Shown in pieces: positions 8,192 through 17,462 of a stretch of DNA of 32,353 nt. The translations under genes were made by a program, and so were the position numbers. Numbering within the stretch: position 1 is the stretch's first letter; the number at the start of each line of letters is the position of its first letter. This DNA is from Deltaproteobacteria bacterium CG_4_9_14_3_um_filter_63_12 (GTDB taxonomy: Bacteria; Myxococcota_A; Bradymonadia; UBA4248; UM-FILTER-63-12): positions 1 through 32,353 of the forward strand of contig PFUG01000544.1 of assembly GCA_002789955.1 (NCBI GenBank), read 5' to 3'. A model generated the notes under the pieces. The model made no database searches, had not been told where the DNA came from, and saw only the letters and a list, made by a program, of their open reading frames with translations.

Positions 8192-8288
8192 CGGAAACGC
8201 ACGGGAATCGAACCCGCCGAGGCATCGGTACGCGATACCTCCACGCGGTTTTGAAGACCGGGCAGCCCACCAGGACCGAAGCGCTTCC
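8192..8288 (-). tRNA. selC: selenocysteine tRNA (UCA anticodon)
   Basis: This is a 97-nt tRNA on the minus strand. It has the special bacterial tRNA-Sec shape: an 8-bp acceptor stem (GGAAGCGC with GCGTTTCC), a 6-bp D stem with a four-base loop, the anticodon loop CTTCAAA, a long variable arm with a 9-bp stem (GAGGTATCG with CGATGCCTC) and a 5-bp T stem around TTCGATT. The 3' CCA is not encoded. It lies 57 bases downstream of the ThiD-like gene on the same strand and may share its transcript. Its presence implies SelA/SelB/SelD elsewhere in the genome; no selenoprotein gene was seen in this window. Confidence 0.95.
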
Positions 8289-8345
8289 GTGGCGGAGTCT
8301 AGGCCTGCACTTACTAGACTGCAACCCCGATAAACCAATCGTGTC

Positions 8346-9239
8346 CTATGCCTGTTGGTGGGCTGACGTCTGGGGGCCTACGGCCACCTTCTCCCTTATG
8401 TGCTCAAGGTCTTTGCCGGCCAAACGAAGCAACCCTGCGGTTGGCTCTGGCAGCATTCCCCACGGGGTACTGACCGCGCGCTCGATACTCCTATGCACGG
8501 CAGCTTTCGCCTCCCCGACGGCCTCGAGAAGCGATTCGCCCCGACCCAAACGTGCGCAAATGGAAGCCACCAAGACATCGCCGGGACCGCGCAAACCTGG
8601 TCGCTTGAGGCGATCGGCCCCGAACTCGGTCAGGCCTGCGCCGTCATATAAAAAGTCGACAGCGTGAGACTCCTCCCAACGCCCTCCAGTAATAAGCACG
8701 TTGCGCGCCCCTCGCCCATGGATGCGGCGGCAGGCGTCCTTGGCTTCTCGAGGGTTCATGATGCGGTGGCCTGTGACCGCTTCGACCTCTTGATGGTTGA
8801 GCACGACCAGGGTGGTGTGTGGAAGCAGTTGAGTCGCCAGCACGTCGAGTGCGGCTTCGAGGTACATCGGCCGTTCGGTTCGATCGATGAAGTGCACATC
8901 GAGGACCAAATTCGGTGCGCCCGCCAACTGGGAGCTCACGAGCTGAGCGACCTCGGCCTCCCCCACAAAGGCGATTTTGGTGGCGTCTGCTCGGTTGAGC
9001 ACCAGCTCGAGCTGCGTCGCAACGACCTCTATGGGCAAGCTGGCTCTTCGGGCTCCCCTGCTGTCATTGGCCCTTACCCCCACCTGTGCAAACACAGCGA
9101 GGACCGCCTCAGCAGCGCAGGTCCGGGCATCCAAGCCCAGTCCCCCCAGTCCATTGATGTCGAGCTCTCCCACGGCGAGCACGAGCGCGGCCCGGCGGGT
9201 GTCTCGTTCAATGTTGAGGAAGTCGGGTCTTGTGTTCAT
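8346..9239 (-). CDS. ThiD-like phosphomethylpyrimidine kinase (ribokinase superfamily)
   Basis: This encodes 297 residues from the ATG at 9239 (MNTRPDFLNIERD); a GTG at 9278 would add 13. The N-terminus carries a degenerate form of the ThiD glycine motif (AVGELDINGLGGLGLDART). The middle has VLDVHF and TTLVVLNHQEVEAVTG, matching the LxPNxxEAxxLxG segment of the family. The C-terminal GPGDVLVASICARLGRG corresponds to the GTGD catalytic-base and anion-hole motif, with the Asp kept. ThiD phosphorylates hydroxymethylpyrimidine (phosphate) for thiamine synthesis. The substrate here is not certain, because the pyrimidine-binding front part is divergent and no other thiamine genes are adjacent. A pyridoxal- or sugar-type kinase is possible. 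Confidence 0.8.
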   Translation of the reverse strand: MNTRPDFLNIERDTRRAALVLAVGELDINGLGGLGLDARTCAAEAVLAVFAQVGVRANDSRGARRASLPIEVVATQLELVLNRADATKIAFVGEAEVAQLVSSQLAGAPNLVLDVHFIDRTERPMYLEAALDVLATQLLPHTTLVVLNHQEVEAVTGHRIMNPREAKDACRRIHGRGARNVLITGGRWEESHAVDFLYDGAGLTEFGADRLKRPGLRGPGDVLVASICARLGRGESLLEAVGEAKAAVHRSIERAVSTPWGMLPEPTAGLLRLAGKDLEHIREKVAVGPQTSAHQQA

Positions 9240-9319
9240 CTCTGGGTTCCGTTGGTGGAGATCGCTCGACGGGCGCACTGCGACGTCGCTCTGGGTGAGT
9301 CAGCCTCAGTGCTCATAGA

Positions 9320-9351
9320 CACCTCTTGGTGCGAGTTGCCACCAAGAGGTG
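9320..9351 (-). terminator. hairpin after the Cys-rich lipoprotein gene
   Basis: A perfect 12-bp inverted repeat (CACCTCTTGGTG and its complement) with an 8-base loop lies 30 bases after the stop codon of the gene at 9381-14012. There is no T-run on either side, so it is a terminator-like or RNA-stabilising hairpin rather than a canonical intrinsic terminator. Confidence 0.6.
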
Positions 9352-9380
9352 CCGGCTCTAAGAGGGCACGCCGCGAAAAC

Positions 9381-12300
9381 TCAGCGCGGCTGACAATACC
9401 CCAGATAGCAGAACTCGTTGACCAAACAGTCGACATCGAAGCTGCAGTCTGGTGGAGGCAGAAAGTAGCAGCCTCCCCAGAGACAGCTCTGGTTTGGAGG
9501 ACAGCCGGCGTCCATCTGACAGCCACCGGGGTTCTGGCAAACCCAGTTGATGCACTGCAATCCGTTGAGCGGGCAGTCTGCCGCTGTGGTGCAGTAGGCC
9601 GGGGGGATGCACCGACTCGCACGACACATCCAGTTTTCCTGACAATCCGCGTTCACCAAACACGTCACTGGCTGGCAAGCCCAACCGTCGCATTGTTCGC
9701 CGGGTGCACAATCCAAGTCGCTGTAACACGTCGGGGCGAGGTAGCACGTGCCGTTGTAGCAGACGGTTCCAGATGGGCAGTCCGCGCTGCTGTTGCACTG
9801 GCTGATCGTCGTGCACTGGCCTCCGATGCAGAGCTGGCCGGGGCCACACTGGGCGTCTGTCGTGCACGAGGCCACGGTCACACATTGCGACTGGAAGGGG
9901 TCGCAGACTCTCGGAGGCACACAGTCGGCGTCCGCACGACACCCGCCAGGCGAGTGGGTGCACACGCCGCTTCGACACGACCCGTTGTCTTGGCAGGGAA
10001 TCCCATCTGGCAGCGCCATACCCGAGCAGCTCCCCGTCGGAGAACCGTTCTCGACGCATTGGCCAATACGGCAGTCTCCGACGACCATAGAACAGTCGAC
10101 TGGAGTCCCCAGCAGACAGGTTCGGCTCGCCGGTTCACAGCGTTCGACTCCGTTGCAGCTCTGACCGTCGCTGCATTCCATGTCGCTAGAGCAACCTCCC
10201 ATGCTGCACAGACCGTTGAAGCAGACCTGCCCCGTCGATGAGCAGATCGTGCCGTTGGGCAGCTGTCGACGATCACAGGTGCCCAACGGCTCGACGCAGC
10301 TCTCGCTGGTGCACGGATTCCCATCGTCGCAACGCACTGCGGTGCCAAGGATGCAGAGACCGCCTACGCAGCGTTCACTGCCGTTGCAGGTGACTCCATC
10401 GCTGCAGTCAGCGCTCGTGTTGCATGTCGGCACGGCCTTGCACAGTCCAGCCATGCAGACCTCGCCCATCGGCCCGCATGGAACACCGTCGGGCTCCGGG
10501 TCGAAGGCGCAGAGGCCGCTGGGCTCGGCGCAGCGGTCGCGGGTGCAAGGATTATTATCCCGGCAGAAGAGGCTCAGGCCGGGCACACAGGTGCCGCCAA
10601 TGCAGGACTCGAAGCCATTGCAGGCCAGTCCGTCCGAACAATCGATGTTGCTCTGGCACTGTGGCGGGCCTTGGCAGACGCCACCCTGACAGGTCGCTCC
10701 GCCAACACCACAGATGGTCCCGTTGGGGAGGCTTCGATGGTCACAAACGCCGAAGGGCTCGATGCAGCTGTCGAGTGTGCAGGCGTTGGCGTCGCCGCAA
10801 CCGATCGCCGGTCCCGTTGTGCAGAGACCGCCAACGCAGCGTTCGTTGCCGTTGCAAACTATGCCATCCGTACAATCCGTATCGGACCTGCAACCGGGGG
10901 TTCCGTTGCAGACCCCGTTCTCGCAGGTCCCACCGTTGGTGTCGCAGATGGTGCCGTTGGCGACCGGTGGATTGAGGCAGAGACCAAAGGGCTCGACGCA
11001 TTGATCGGACGTGCAGCGATTTCCGTCCACACAGAGCATTGACGGGCCGGGAATACAGGCGCCGCCTACGCATCGTTCGGCGCCGTTGCACTGCAGCCCG
11101 TCATCGCAATCGCTGTTCGTCGTGCAGAGCGGGCTGCCACAGACGCCCGCCTTGCAAACTCGGCCGTCGCTGTCGCAGAGGGTGCCGTCGGGAACCGGCG
11201 GATTGGTGCAGACTCCGAACGGCTCGGCGCATTGGCTCTGGGTGCAGGGGTTGTTGTCATTACACACGACCGGCGGCGCCGGGAGGCAGGTCCCATTGAC
11301 GCAGAACTCCGTGCCATTGCACGCCAGACCGTCATTGCAGTCTTGCTGCGTCGTACAGGTCGGAGGCGCCCCGCAGATGCCCGCCAGGCACACACGGCCA
11401 GCCGCGTCGCACGGCGTCCCGTTGGGCAACGTCGGGAAGGTGCAGGTCCCAAACGGCTCGTTGCAGACCTCGCCGGTACAGGGGTTGGTATCTTCGCAGA
11501 ACTGAGGGATGCCTGGGACGCACTGGCCACTGACGCAGAATTCCTGGCCATTGCAGGCGCTGCCGTCACTGCAGTCGGCGTTGTTCGTGCAGCGAGGGGG
11601 CCCGCTGCAAACGCCAGCCAGGCACACCAGGCCGGGTCCGCAGGGAGTGTTGTCGGGAGCAGCCGGATGAAGGCAGCTGCCATTGGGCTCCGCGCAGATG
11701 TCTTGCGTGCAAGGGTCAATATCATTGCAGGAGGGCTGCGGGCCTGGGGCGCACGCGCCGCCGAGGCAAATCTCTCGGCCGTTGCAGGCGCGTCCATCGC
11801 TGCACTGGCTGTCGTTCGTGCAGCCAAAGTTGCAGACCCCTCCAAGACAAACGTTGCCGCCGCCGCAGCTGGTTCCGTCCGGCAGGAACTCACTGAAACA
11901 CCCCACATCTGGGAAGCAGGTGTCCAGCGAGCAGACGTTGTTGTCGTTGCAGGTCAACGGGAGGCCCGGGGCGCAGGTTCCTGCGAGGCAGCGCTCGACG
12001 CCGTTGCAGCGGTTGCTGTCGTTGCAGTCGGCGTCGCGGACGCACTGTGGCAGGTTACACGTCCCGTTTAGGCAGGTTCCTCCTGGACAGGGGGTTCCGT
12101 CTGGGAATTGCTGCCGGTCGCAGCCTCCGGCGGCCTCCGAGCAGAACGAGACCCAGCATGGCGCGGGGGCCGGGCAAGAAACCGCCCCCCCCGCCTCACA
12201 TCGCCCCGATAGACAACGTTCGATTCCGTTGCAGAACCGCCCGTCGTCGCACTGGATGGACGAGGTGCACAATGGCTGCGGGATGCACTGACCTGAGTTG

Positions 12301-14012
12301 GCATCGCACCAGGTCCCTGGTGGGCAGGCCACTCCGTCGCAGAGGCCGACGGGCAAACAGGTCTGCATCTGGGGATCGCAGCGTGTGCCAGGCGGGCAGT
12401 TCAGCGCTTGGCAAATGTCAACGAGAACGCACATCCCAGCGCTCGGGTCACACTTGTAGCCAGGCGGACACGCGATGCCGCCACAAAGATCGAGGGGGAC
12501 ACAGCCACCGACATCGGGCTCACAGACCCAGTTCGGTGGGCAGGTGATGTTCTGGCAGGGATCGATCTGCTCACAATAGCCATCGATGCACATGTACCCA
12601 GGCTGGCATGGGGTGACGGAGCTGCACTCCCCAGTGCACAGGCCATTCACGCAGACTCGTCCCGTGCCGCACTCCGTCGATGAGAAACACTCGACGCAAC
12701 GCAGCGTCAGAGGATCGCAGGACAGCCACGGCGGGCAGCCGATGATGTCGCAGGGATCACGGGGCACGCAGAGATCGCTGGCGAGGTCACAGATCATGTT
12801 CGGCGGACAGGGCGTGACACCGGAACAGCCGACGTAGATGCACTGGCCAAACTGGCAGACCTCGGACGGGTCGCAGTCGCTGTCGACGAGACAGACCGGG
12901 GGATTGACGCACTGGCCAAACTCGCAAATCAGGCCGGGGCGGCAGTCGGTATCGCGGATGCACTCGTTCGGGCGCGGCTGACAGATGCCATAGACGCAGA
13001 TGTCGCCAGGCTTGCACTCGCTGTCGCTGCGGCAACCATTGGGGAATTGACAAGCCCCCTCGACGCAGATCATCTGGAACTGCGCACACTCGAGATCGCT
13101 CTGGCAGGGCAGCGGCGGCGCGCAGCGCCCGCCAAGGCAGTGATATCCTTCGAGGCAGTCGGCGTCACTCCCGCACGCTGGCGGCTGGCACTGGCCAAAC
13201 TCGCAGACCAGATCGGAGGGGCAGTCCTCGTCGTAGACACAGAGGGGCTTTGGCTTGCAGACGCCAGCGTTGCATACGTAGCCCGCAGGACATTGCTGAT
13301 CTCCGATGCAGACGGCGCTGCCTTCGAACGTAAAGGCCGATTCGAGACGCGTCACGGTGCCATCGCTCAGCTCGAGCTCGAGGGCGACGGTCCCTGCGGG
13401 GTGGGGTGGCGTCGTGAGCCTGGCGAAATCGCTCGAAACCACCTCGACCGCAAGGGCGTCCACGGTCCCGAAGCGCACCTGCATCGTGGACTCGAAGCCT
13501 CCGCCAGTCATGAACACGACCTGGTTCCCAAGGGCCGAACCCTGGCGGGGAGCCAGCTCAGTGAGCTGCGCGCGGCGCGGATCGCTGCCGATCACGAACG
13601 AATAGGGAGGGGAGTCAAAGGGCGCGCCCGCTGGGTCCGTTTCGGTCCCACCTTGGTGAGTAAGGGAGACGTAGAATTGTACGGTCGTGCCAGCCGGCCA
13701 GGGCCTCTGGTCATAGAAATTAACCTGTGTGGCGTCGAGGGGGTCAATGGCGCCCACATACCGGGCCTCGCCTTCCGCCCTCATGGTCACCACGTCCCAG
13801 TTCATGCCTTTGTCGAGCGTGTAGAAGAGCTGCAGATCGCCCGAGGTCACGGGACCATCGACTCGCGTGCTCACGACGAAAGGCCCATGACCGTCGGTCG
13901 TGTCGCTGATCAGGGCTGTGTCCCAGAGACGCCATTGGCGTTCGTCATCACAGGCAGCGAGCGTCACGCTGAGCAGCGCAATGGTGAGCGAGAGCTTCGT
14001 GAGTGAGTGCAT
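9381..14012 (-). CDS. giant Cys-rich repeat lipoprotein with IPT/TIG-like domain
   Basis: This encodes 1543 residues. The ATG at 14012 follows GAGG and starts a lipoprotein signal (MHSLTKLSL, lipobox LAAC, Cys21, then DD); an ATG at 14024 would add four residues. About 120 residues of beta-type sequence come next, then an IPT/TIG-like domain (LTELAPRQGSALGNQVVFMT). The remainder is disulfide-type repeats: about 15 short ones (pattern C-x4-DC-x4-x-C-x2-G-x-C, 20-25 residues), about 10 long ones of about 75 residues (C-x5-CxDGxxCNGxExC... CTxDxCxEPxGxC... PxGTxC), and 8 short ones at the end. Such repeats resemble Dickkopf/EB-type modules common in secreted Myxococcota proteins. It is probably a surface or periplasmic adhesive or structural protein. 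The repeats give long open frames on the other strand, which are shadows. Confidence 0.9.
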   Translation of the reverse strand: MHSLTKLSLTIALLSVTLAACDDERQWRLWDTALISDTTDGHGPFVVSTRVDGPVTSGDLQLFYTLDKGMNWDVVTMRAEGEARYVGAIDPLDATQVNFYDQRPWPAGTTVQFYVSLTHQGGTETDPAGAPFDSPPYSFVIGSDPRRAQLTELAPRQGSALGNQVVFMTGGGFESTMQVRFGTVDALAVEVVSSDFARLTTPPHPAGTVALELELSDGTVTRLESAFTFEGSAVCIGDQQCPAGYVCNAGVCKPKPLCVYDEDCPSDLVCEFGQCQPPACGSDADCLEGYHCLGGRCAPPLPCQSDLECAQFQMICVEGACQFPNGCRSDSECKPGDICVYGICQPRPNECIRDTDCRPGLICEFGQCVNPPVCLVDSDCDPSEVCQFGQCIYVGCSGVTPCPPNMICDLASDLCVPRDPCDIIGCPPWLSCDPLTLRCVECFSSTECGTGRVCVNGLCTGECSSVTPCQPGYMCIDGYCEQIDPCQNITCPPNWVCEPDVGGCVPLDLCGGIACPPGYKCDPSAGMCVLVDICQALNCPPGTRCDPQMQTCLPVGLCDGVACPPGTWCDANSGQCIPQPLCTSSIQCDDGRFCNGIERCLSGRCEAGGAVSCPAPAPCWVSFCSEAAGGCDRQQFPDGTPCPGGTCLNGTCNLPQCVRDADCNDSNRCNGVERCLAGTCAPGLPLTCNDNNVCSLDTCFPDVGCFSEFLPDGTSCGGGNVCLGGVCNFGCTNDSQCSDGRACNGREICLGGACAPGPQPSCNDIDPCTQDICAEPNGSCLHPAAPDNTPCGPGLVCLAGVCSGPPRCTNNADCSDGSACNGQEFCVSGQCVPGIPQFCEDTNPCTGEVCNEPFGTCTFPTLPNGTPCDAAGRVCLAGICGAPPTCTTQQDCNDGLACNGTEFCVNGTCLPAPPVVCNDNNPCTQSQCAEPFGVCTNPPVPDGTLCDSDGRVCKAGVCGSPLCTTNSDCDDGLQCNGAERCVGGACIPGPSMLCVDGNRCTSDQCVEPFGLCLNPPVANGTICDTNGGTCENGVCNGTPGCRSDTDCTDGIVCNGNERCVGGLCTTGPAIGCGDANACTLDSCIEPFGVCDHRSLPNGTICGVGGATCQGGVCQGPPQCQSNIDCSDGLACNGFESCIGGTCVPGLSLFCRDNNPCTRDRCAEPSGLCAFDPEPDGVPCGPMGEVCMAGLCKAVPTCNTSADCSDGVTCNGSERCVGGLCILGTAVRCDDGNPCTSESCVEPLGTCDRRQLPNGTICSSTGQVCFNGLCSMGGCSSDMECSDGQSCNGVERCEPASRTCLLGTPVDCSMVVGDCRIGQCVENGSPTGSCSGMALPDGIPCQDNGSCRSGVCTHSPGGCRADADCVPPRVCDPFQSQCVTVASCTTDAQCGPGQLCIGGQCTTISQCNSSADCPSGTVCYNGTCYLAPTCYSDLDCAPGEQCDGWACQPVTCLVNADCQENWMCRASRCIPPAYCTTAADCPLNGLQCINWVCQNPGGCQMDAGCPPNQSCLWGGCYFLPPPDCSFDVDCLVNEFCYLGYCQPR

Positions 14013-14105
14013 TTGTGTCCTCATTGGTCTCGCGGAGCGTTGCTGGCCAAGCCACCAGACAGGAAGATCTGTGGAGTGGGCCGCTGAGCGAGAACTTATC
14101 TGTAA

Positions 14106-14160
14106 GCGATCGGATTTCGCGCGCTACTCGGAACCAACGTGGCTCGAAGCGCGCGATCGC
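14106..14160 (+). repeat. palindromic repeat, copy B
   Basis: It begins GCGATCGGATTTCGCGCGC and ends GCGCGCGATCGC, so the outer arms pair, and it has the family core GGCTCGAAGC near the centre. Confidence 0.75.
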
Positions 14161-14434
14161 CTGTTGGCGAGTCTGGTCGGCGATTGCTCCTAGCTTTTGC
14201 TCTTCGTGTTCGACAGGAACTCAGACGTTTTGAGCATAGACCTGTCGGTGACTAGTTCTCAAGACCAGGACCTCAGTTTGATGCACGAGGGCTCCACTTT
14301 TCTGGAATGTGTCGAGGTCCAAAGTGGCTTGTCTGGGCACAGCCGTGGCGAGGCTGCATTCTTGGCTGTCTTGCACTGCAGCCGCCAAAGCGTTCGCGGG
14401 AGGAACGATTTGGGGTTTATTACCTCGCTTGTCG

Positions 14435-14484
14435 CGACCGATTTCGCGCGTCATTTTAGGCAGTTGTACTGCGAAAATCGGTCG
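14435..14484 (+). repeat. palindromic repeat, diverged copy F
   Basis: Arms CGACCGATTTCGC (14435-14447) and GCGAAAATCGGTCG (14471-14484) pair with one unpaired base. The left arm matches the ATTTCGCGCG core of the family, so this is probably a diverged member. Confidence 0.55.
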
Positions 14485-14547
14485 TCCGCCCAGCATTTTT
14501 TTACGACGTAGATTGCGCACACGGTCCTGAGCTGCCGACAGGAAAGC

Positions 14548-17346
14548 ATGCCTTCAGCCAAGCCATCGATCGGATATCGCGCGCCACTTGGCACCGAGCG
14601 GTCTCGAAGCGAGCCCGCTGCGTCCCCCCAAGCGATCCACTGGGACACAGCGCGCAAGTGCTTCGACCTCGGCCGCCGCCGGCCAGGTCGAATTGCCGGG
14701 GTCGCCGCGGTTCTCGCCGCACTGGGCGTGAACCTCCTTTTTGTGATGGGGAACACCCTCAAAGACGCCAGCCCTATTGGCACGATGCTGGTCCTGTCCT
14801 TCCTGCTCGCGGCAGCGATCCTGACCGTGCCAAACCCTTACGCCCCCGAGGTCAGTGTCAGTTCGTCTTCGACACTGCGTGGGCCGCGCCGGCGCCTAGC
14901 CATCATCCCCTTACTCACCGTCCTCATGGGGATGCCCGCCTACCTGCCGCTGGGTGCGCTGCCTGGTTGGCGTGTCGCCCTTGGTCTTGGCTGTGCTCTA
15001 GGGGCGAGTTACCTCATCTACAGAATTGTTTACGGTGTGACGCTTGCGCGACGCCGGTGGGATGCGGTGCGACCGGAATGGCGACCCGCAGACCGCGTCC
15101 GGATCGAAGCGATGGTGGCCGACCTCAGCGAGGCGTTTGGCCCGAACTGGTTCGACCGCATCGAGCTTCGGCACCCCAACGACCGCGACGCGCACGCCAT
15201 CATGGTCTCGGCTGAGTGGACGGTGCGGCTCTTCCGCAGCACGTTGGTGCTCACCCATCATGCCAGGGAGATGGGCTCCCACGCCCGGCGCGCTCTGCGA
15301 GAGGAGCTGCCTGCCACGACACACGCTTTTCACGAGGGGTATCGAGAGTTCGGTGTGCGTGTCCCAAAGGGTCAACCTGTTCGGGAGGTCACCGCGCGGG
15401 TTCAACGTCTCGTCGAAGCGTTCGACTGTGATGGTGGCGTAGCCCAGATCGTGTGGCTCGACGAGCTTCCCCCACGAACCAAGGGGACGGTTCAGGCGAC
15501 GGCCTATGACGAGGCAGGTGGACGGGTGGAATGGAGGCTCGACCGACACACTCTTTGTGTCCGAGCGGAAGGGTGCAGCGACTTGGTCTTCGACCTCGAG
15601 CGTCCGTTCCGAGTGTTGGTGAGCCTCTCCCCTGCTTCAGCGATGCCGTGGCTGCAGCTCGGGGTTCGTCAACAAGGGACCGAAGATCTACAGGAGTCCG
15701 AAGCGGAGTTGGCCAGTGGGCTGCAATCCAGGGTGGGGGCGACCTGGCTCGAAGCCAAGGTAGCGCTGCCCCTCAAGACACGCTCCGATGGGCTTTCGTC
15801 CCTGCCCGTCGAGCAGAGCGACGCTCCAGTGCTCAACGAACCCGAGATGTTCCCTGAGATCTGGTCGTTCTTGTATTTGGCTTGTTCGACTCAAGGAGGC
15901 GCCCCGCCACGTCTGCCAGCCCTGGACATCGCTCAGCGCAAACGGCGCGCCCCGGCAGAGTCCAAGTTTCAAACGCACCCGGTCGACCGATTGAAGTTCT
16001 GGGGCCAACCAAACAGCCAAGCGCCTCGCGTGATTATTTCGGCCTTGTTGGGCTGTGCCCTCATCGTCGGGTTCGCGATATCGACGTTCGTTTTCCCGGT
16101 GCTCAAGTCAGACGACCCAATAAATGGGCATTATCTGCCCGTGATGATGATCTCCGCGTTGTTGGCGCTGTCTTGTTGGCGTTTCATTTGGGGTGGGAGT
16201 GTAGGGCTAACGCGCTACTCCGGAGTTTTGACTGCCGAGCTGGCGGCGATCCACGAGGCGCTAGCGACCGAGCCCTCCACCATCAAGCTCACCGCGTCGG
16301 GGATTAGAGGCAACGTGAGGTCCTTTGCGCGGATGGGCTTACCTTTCTCGGTGTCGATGAGTGACGAGCGCGGATTGAGCTCGATTCTCTCGGTATGGCC
16401 AGCGGGTTATGGTGCTTTCGGTCTGGTGGGCCGGGAGCGGCTCGAATTGCGGGTCAAGCGCTCCCAACACCCGGTGCAAGCCAAACAGCTGATGAAGGTC
16501 GTCAAAGCTTTGGAGGCCAACGCTTGGCCATTCGAGATGGACGATACTGGGGCGGACCTCCTGGTGATGGTCGAGACCCGTCGCCTCTTGGGACATCGCC
16601 AGACGAGTTGGCACGCGCTGGTCGCGGTCATCGCGGACATGCTCACGCCAGGGCGCATCCCTTCAAAGGTCCCGCGTTCGCTCCCCGAATTTTGTGAGGT
16701 CATTCCCGCGTTCGACGAGGACACCTCGAGGGAGGTGTACGGCCGTCCAGTCCGTGGGTTGAGGCACGGCTTTGCAGTGGCGTTATTGTTTTGTCTTCCA
16801 GCATCCCTGCCTTGGGTGTTTGCGAGCGACTATCCGCGGTCGGTCCCAGGGCCTCCTCAATACATCGAACATGCAGAGCCCGCGCTCGCTCACCGATGTC
16901 CTTTGGGCGAAGGAGAGATGTTGACCGATCTGCGAGAGTATCAATGCCTCGCCAACTCCGCAGGGATCACGTGGCCGGTCAATGCCCAACATGGCTACGA
17001 CCTCGTTGAGGTGCTCATTCCGCGGACGCTTTATGGGGGCCTGAGCCACAGCGATAGCGATGGGAACTGGGTCTATCCCACGTACGACTCGGTGAGCTGT
17101 GAATTTTGGGAGGAGTGGCTCGAGGGCGAGCGGCCTCAGATTGGCTACGCGGAGGAAATTCAGAGGCGCTTCGAGAAGCGAACCCCGTCGTATTTGAGCC
17201 GCTCTTCACGATTCGACACTCCTGTGCTCCTTGATGGTCCTTACCGCGCGTTGCCCGACCTTGCTTTGCGATGTGGCGAGAGCCAGCTTGCGCGACGGTT
17301 GAAGGAAGTTTACGAGGGGTACTTCGAGCTGTCGGACCGCCTCTGA
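14548..17346 (+). CDS. large multi-pass membrane protein, unknown function
   Basis: This encodes 932 residues. The ATG at 14548 follows AGGAAAG. Four hydrophobic segments lie near the start (about 49-68, 77-95, 117-136, 142-163). A large soluble region of about 330 residues follows, then two more segments (about 495-517 and 530-549), another soluble region, a seventh at about 741-760, and a C-terminal soluble domain of about 170 residues containing several Cys. I recognise no catalytic motif or family. Residues about 6-27 are encoded by palindromic repeat copy C and read GYRAPLGTERSRSEPAAS, very like the start of the GNAT-like protein at 31738. No in-frame start codon lies between the repeat and the first membrane segment, so the repeat is probably translated. 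The gene is followed by a small gene with its own likely promoter. Confidence 0.8.
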   Translation: MPSAKPSIGYRAPLGTERSRSEPAASPQAIHWDTARKCFDLGRRRPGRIAGVAAVLAALGVNLLFVMGNTLKDASPIGTMLVLSFLLAAAILTVPNPYAPEVSVSSSSTLRGPRRRLAIIPLLTVLMGMPAYLPLGALPGWRVALGLGCALGASYLIYRIVYGVTLARRRWDAVRPEWRPADRVRIEAMVADLSEAFGPNWFDRIELRHPNDRDAHAIMVSAEWTVRLFRSTLVLTHHAREMGSHARRALREELPATTHAFHEGYREFGVRVPKGQPVREVTARVQRLVEAFDCDGGVAQIVWLDELPPRTKGTVQATAYDEAGGRVEWRLDRHTLCVRAEGCSDLVFDLERPFRVLVSLSPASAMPWLQLGVRQQGTEDLQESEAELASGLQSRVGATWLEAKVALPLKTRSDGLSSLPVEQSDAPVLNEPEMFPEIWSFLYLACSTQGGAPPRLPALDIAQRKRRAPAESKFQTHPVDRLKFWGQPNSQAPRVIISALLGCALIVGFAISTFVFPVLKSDDPINGHYLPVMMISALLALSCWRFIWGGSVGLTRYSGVLTAELAAIHEALATEPSTIKLTASGIRGNVRSFARMGLPFSVSMSDERGLSSILSVWPAGYGAFGLVGRERLELRVKRSQHPVQAKQLMKVVKALEANAWPFEMDDTGADLLVMVETRRLLGHRQTSWHALVAVIADMLTPGRIPSKVPRSLPEFCEVIPAFDEDTSREVYGRPVRGLRHGFAVALLFCLPASLPWVFASDYPRSVPGPPQYIEHAEPALAHRCPLGEGEMLTDLREYQCLANSAGITWPVNAQHGYDLVEVLIPRTLYGGLSHSDSDGNWVYPTYDSVSCEFWEEWLEGERPQIGYAEEIQRRFEKRTPSYLSRSSRFDTPVLLDGPYRALPDLALRCGESQLARRLKEVYEGYFELSDRL
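14565..14627 (+). repeat. palindromic repeat, copy C, inside a coding region
   Basis: It has ATCGGATATCGCGCGC and then a hairpin at 14597-14619: AGCGG-T-CTCG-AAG-CGAG-C-CCGCT. Copy D at 31771 has the same hairpin with AGCTG/CAGCT arms, a paired change. It encodes part of the N-terminus of the protein at 14548-17346. Confidence 0.8.
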
Positions 17347-17361
17347 ACCGAGATCTGGGTC

Positions 17362-17390
17362 TTGCATGCCTTCCTTTGCTGTGGTAGGTA
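17362..17390 (+). promoter_or_regulatory. probable promoter of the small gene at 17463
   Basis: TTGCAT at 17362-17367 and TAGGTA at 17385-17390 are separated by exactly 17 bases, about 70 bases before the start codon at 17463. The match to a housekeeping promoter is fair. Confidence 0.4.
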
Positions 17391-17462
17391 CGGCGGTCTT
17401 GTCAAATTCGCTGCTGAGAGCGACGAGGCAGCCCCAGAGAGACGCGAGAGCGGAGGCTAGTG

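Larger units (their letters stand above)
14025..14547. other. intergenic region between divergent genes, with palindromes
   Basis: About 520 bases between the divergent Cys-rich lipoprotein gene and the 932-residue membrane protein gene. It holds two palindromic repeats (14106-14160 and 14435-14484) and a seven-T run near 14494. Open frames on both strands at about 14197-14520 have no domain and cross the palindromes, so I do not call them. Promoters for both flanking genes should lie here, but none stands out. Confidence 0.5.

Noticed and set aside
8664-14006. Long open frames on the plus strand opposite the ThiD-like and Cys-rich genes (for example 8664-10241, 11232-12071, 13047-14006)
   Set aside because: They are antisense shadows caused by GC-rich codon use and the repetitive Cys codons of the minus-strand gene. 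They have no domain and no consistent start sites.
14221-14520. 99-residue open frame on the minus strand in the gap before the 932-residue membrane protein
   Set aside because: It crosses a palindromic repeat, has no domain and no clear ribosome binding site.
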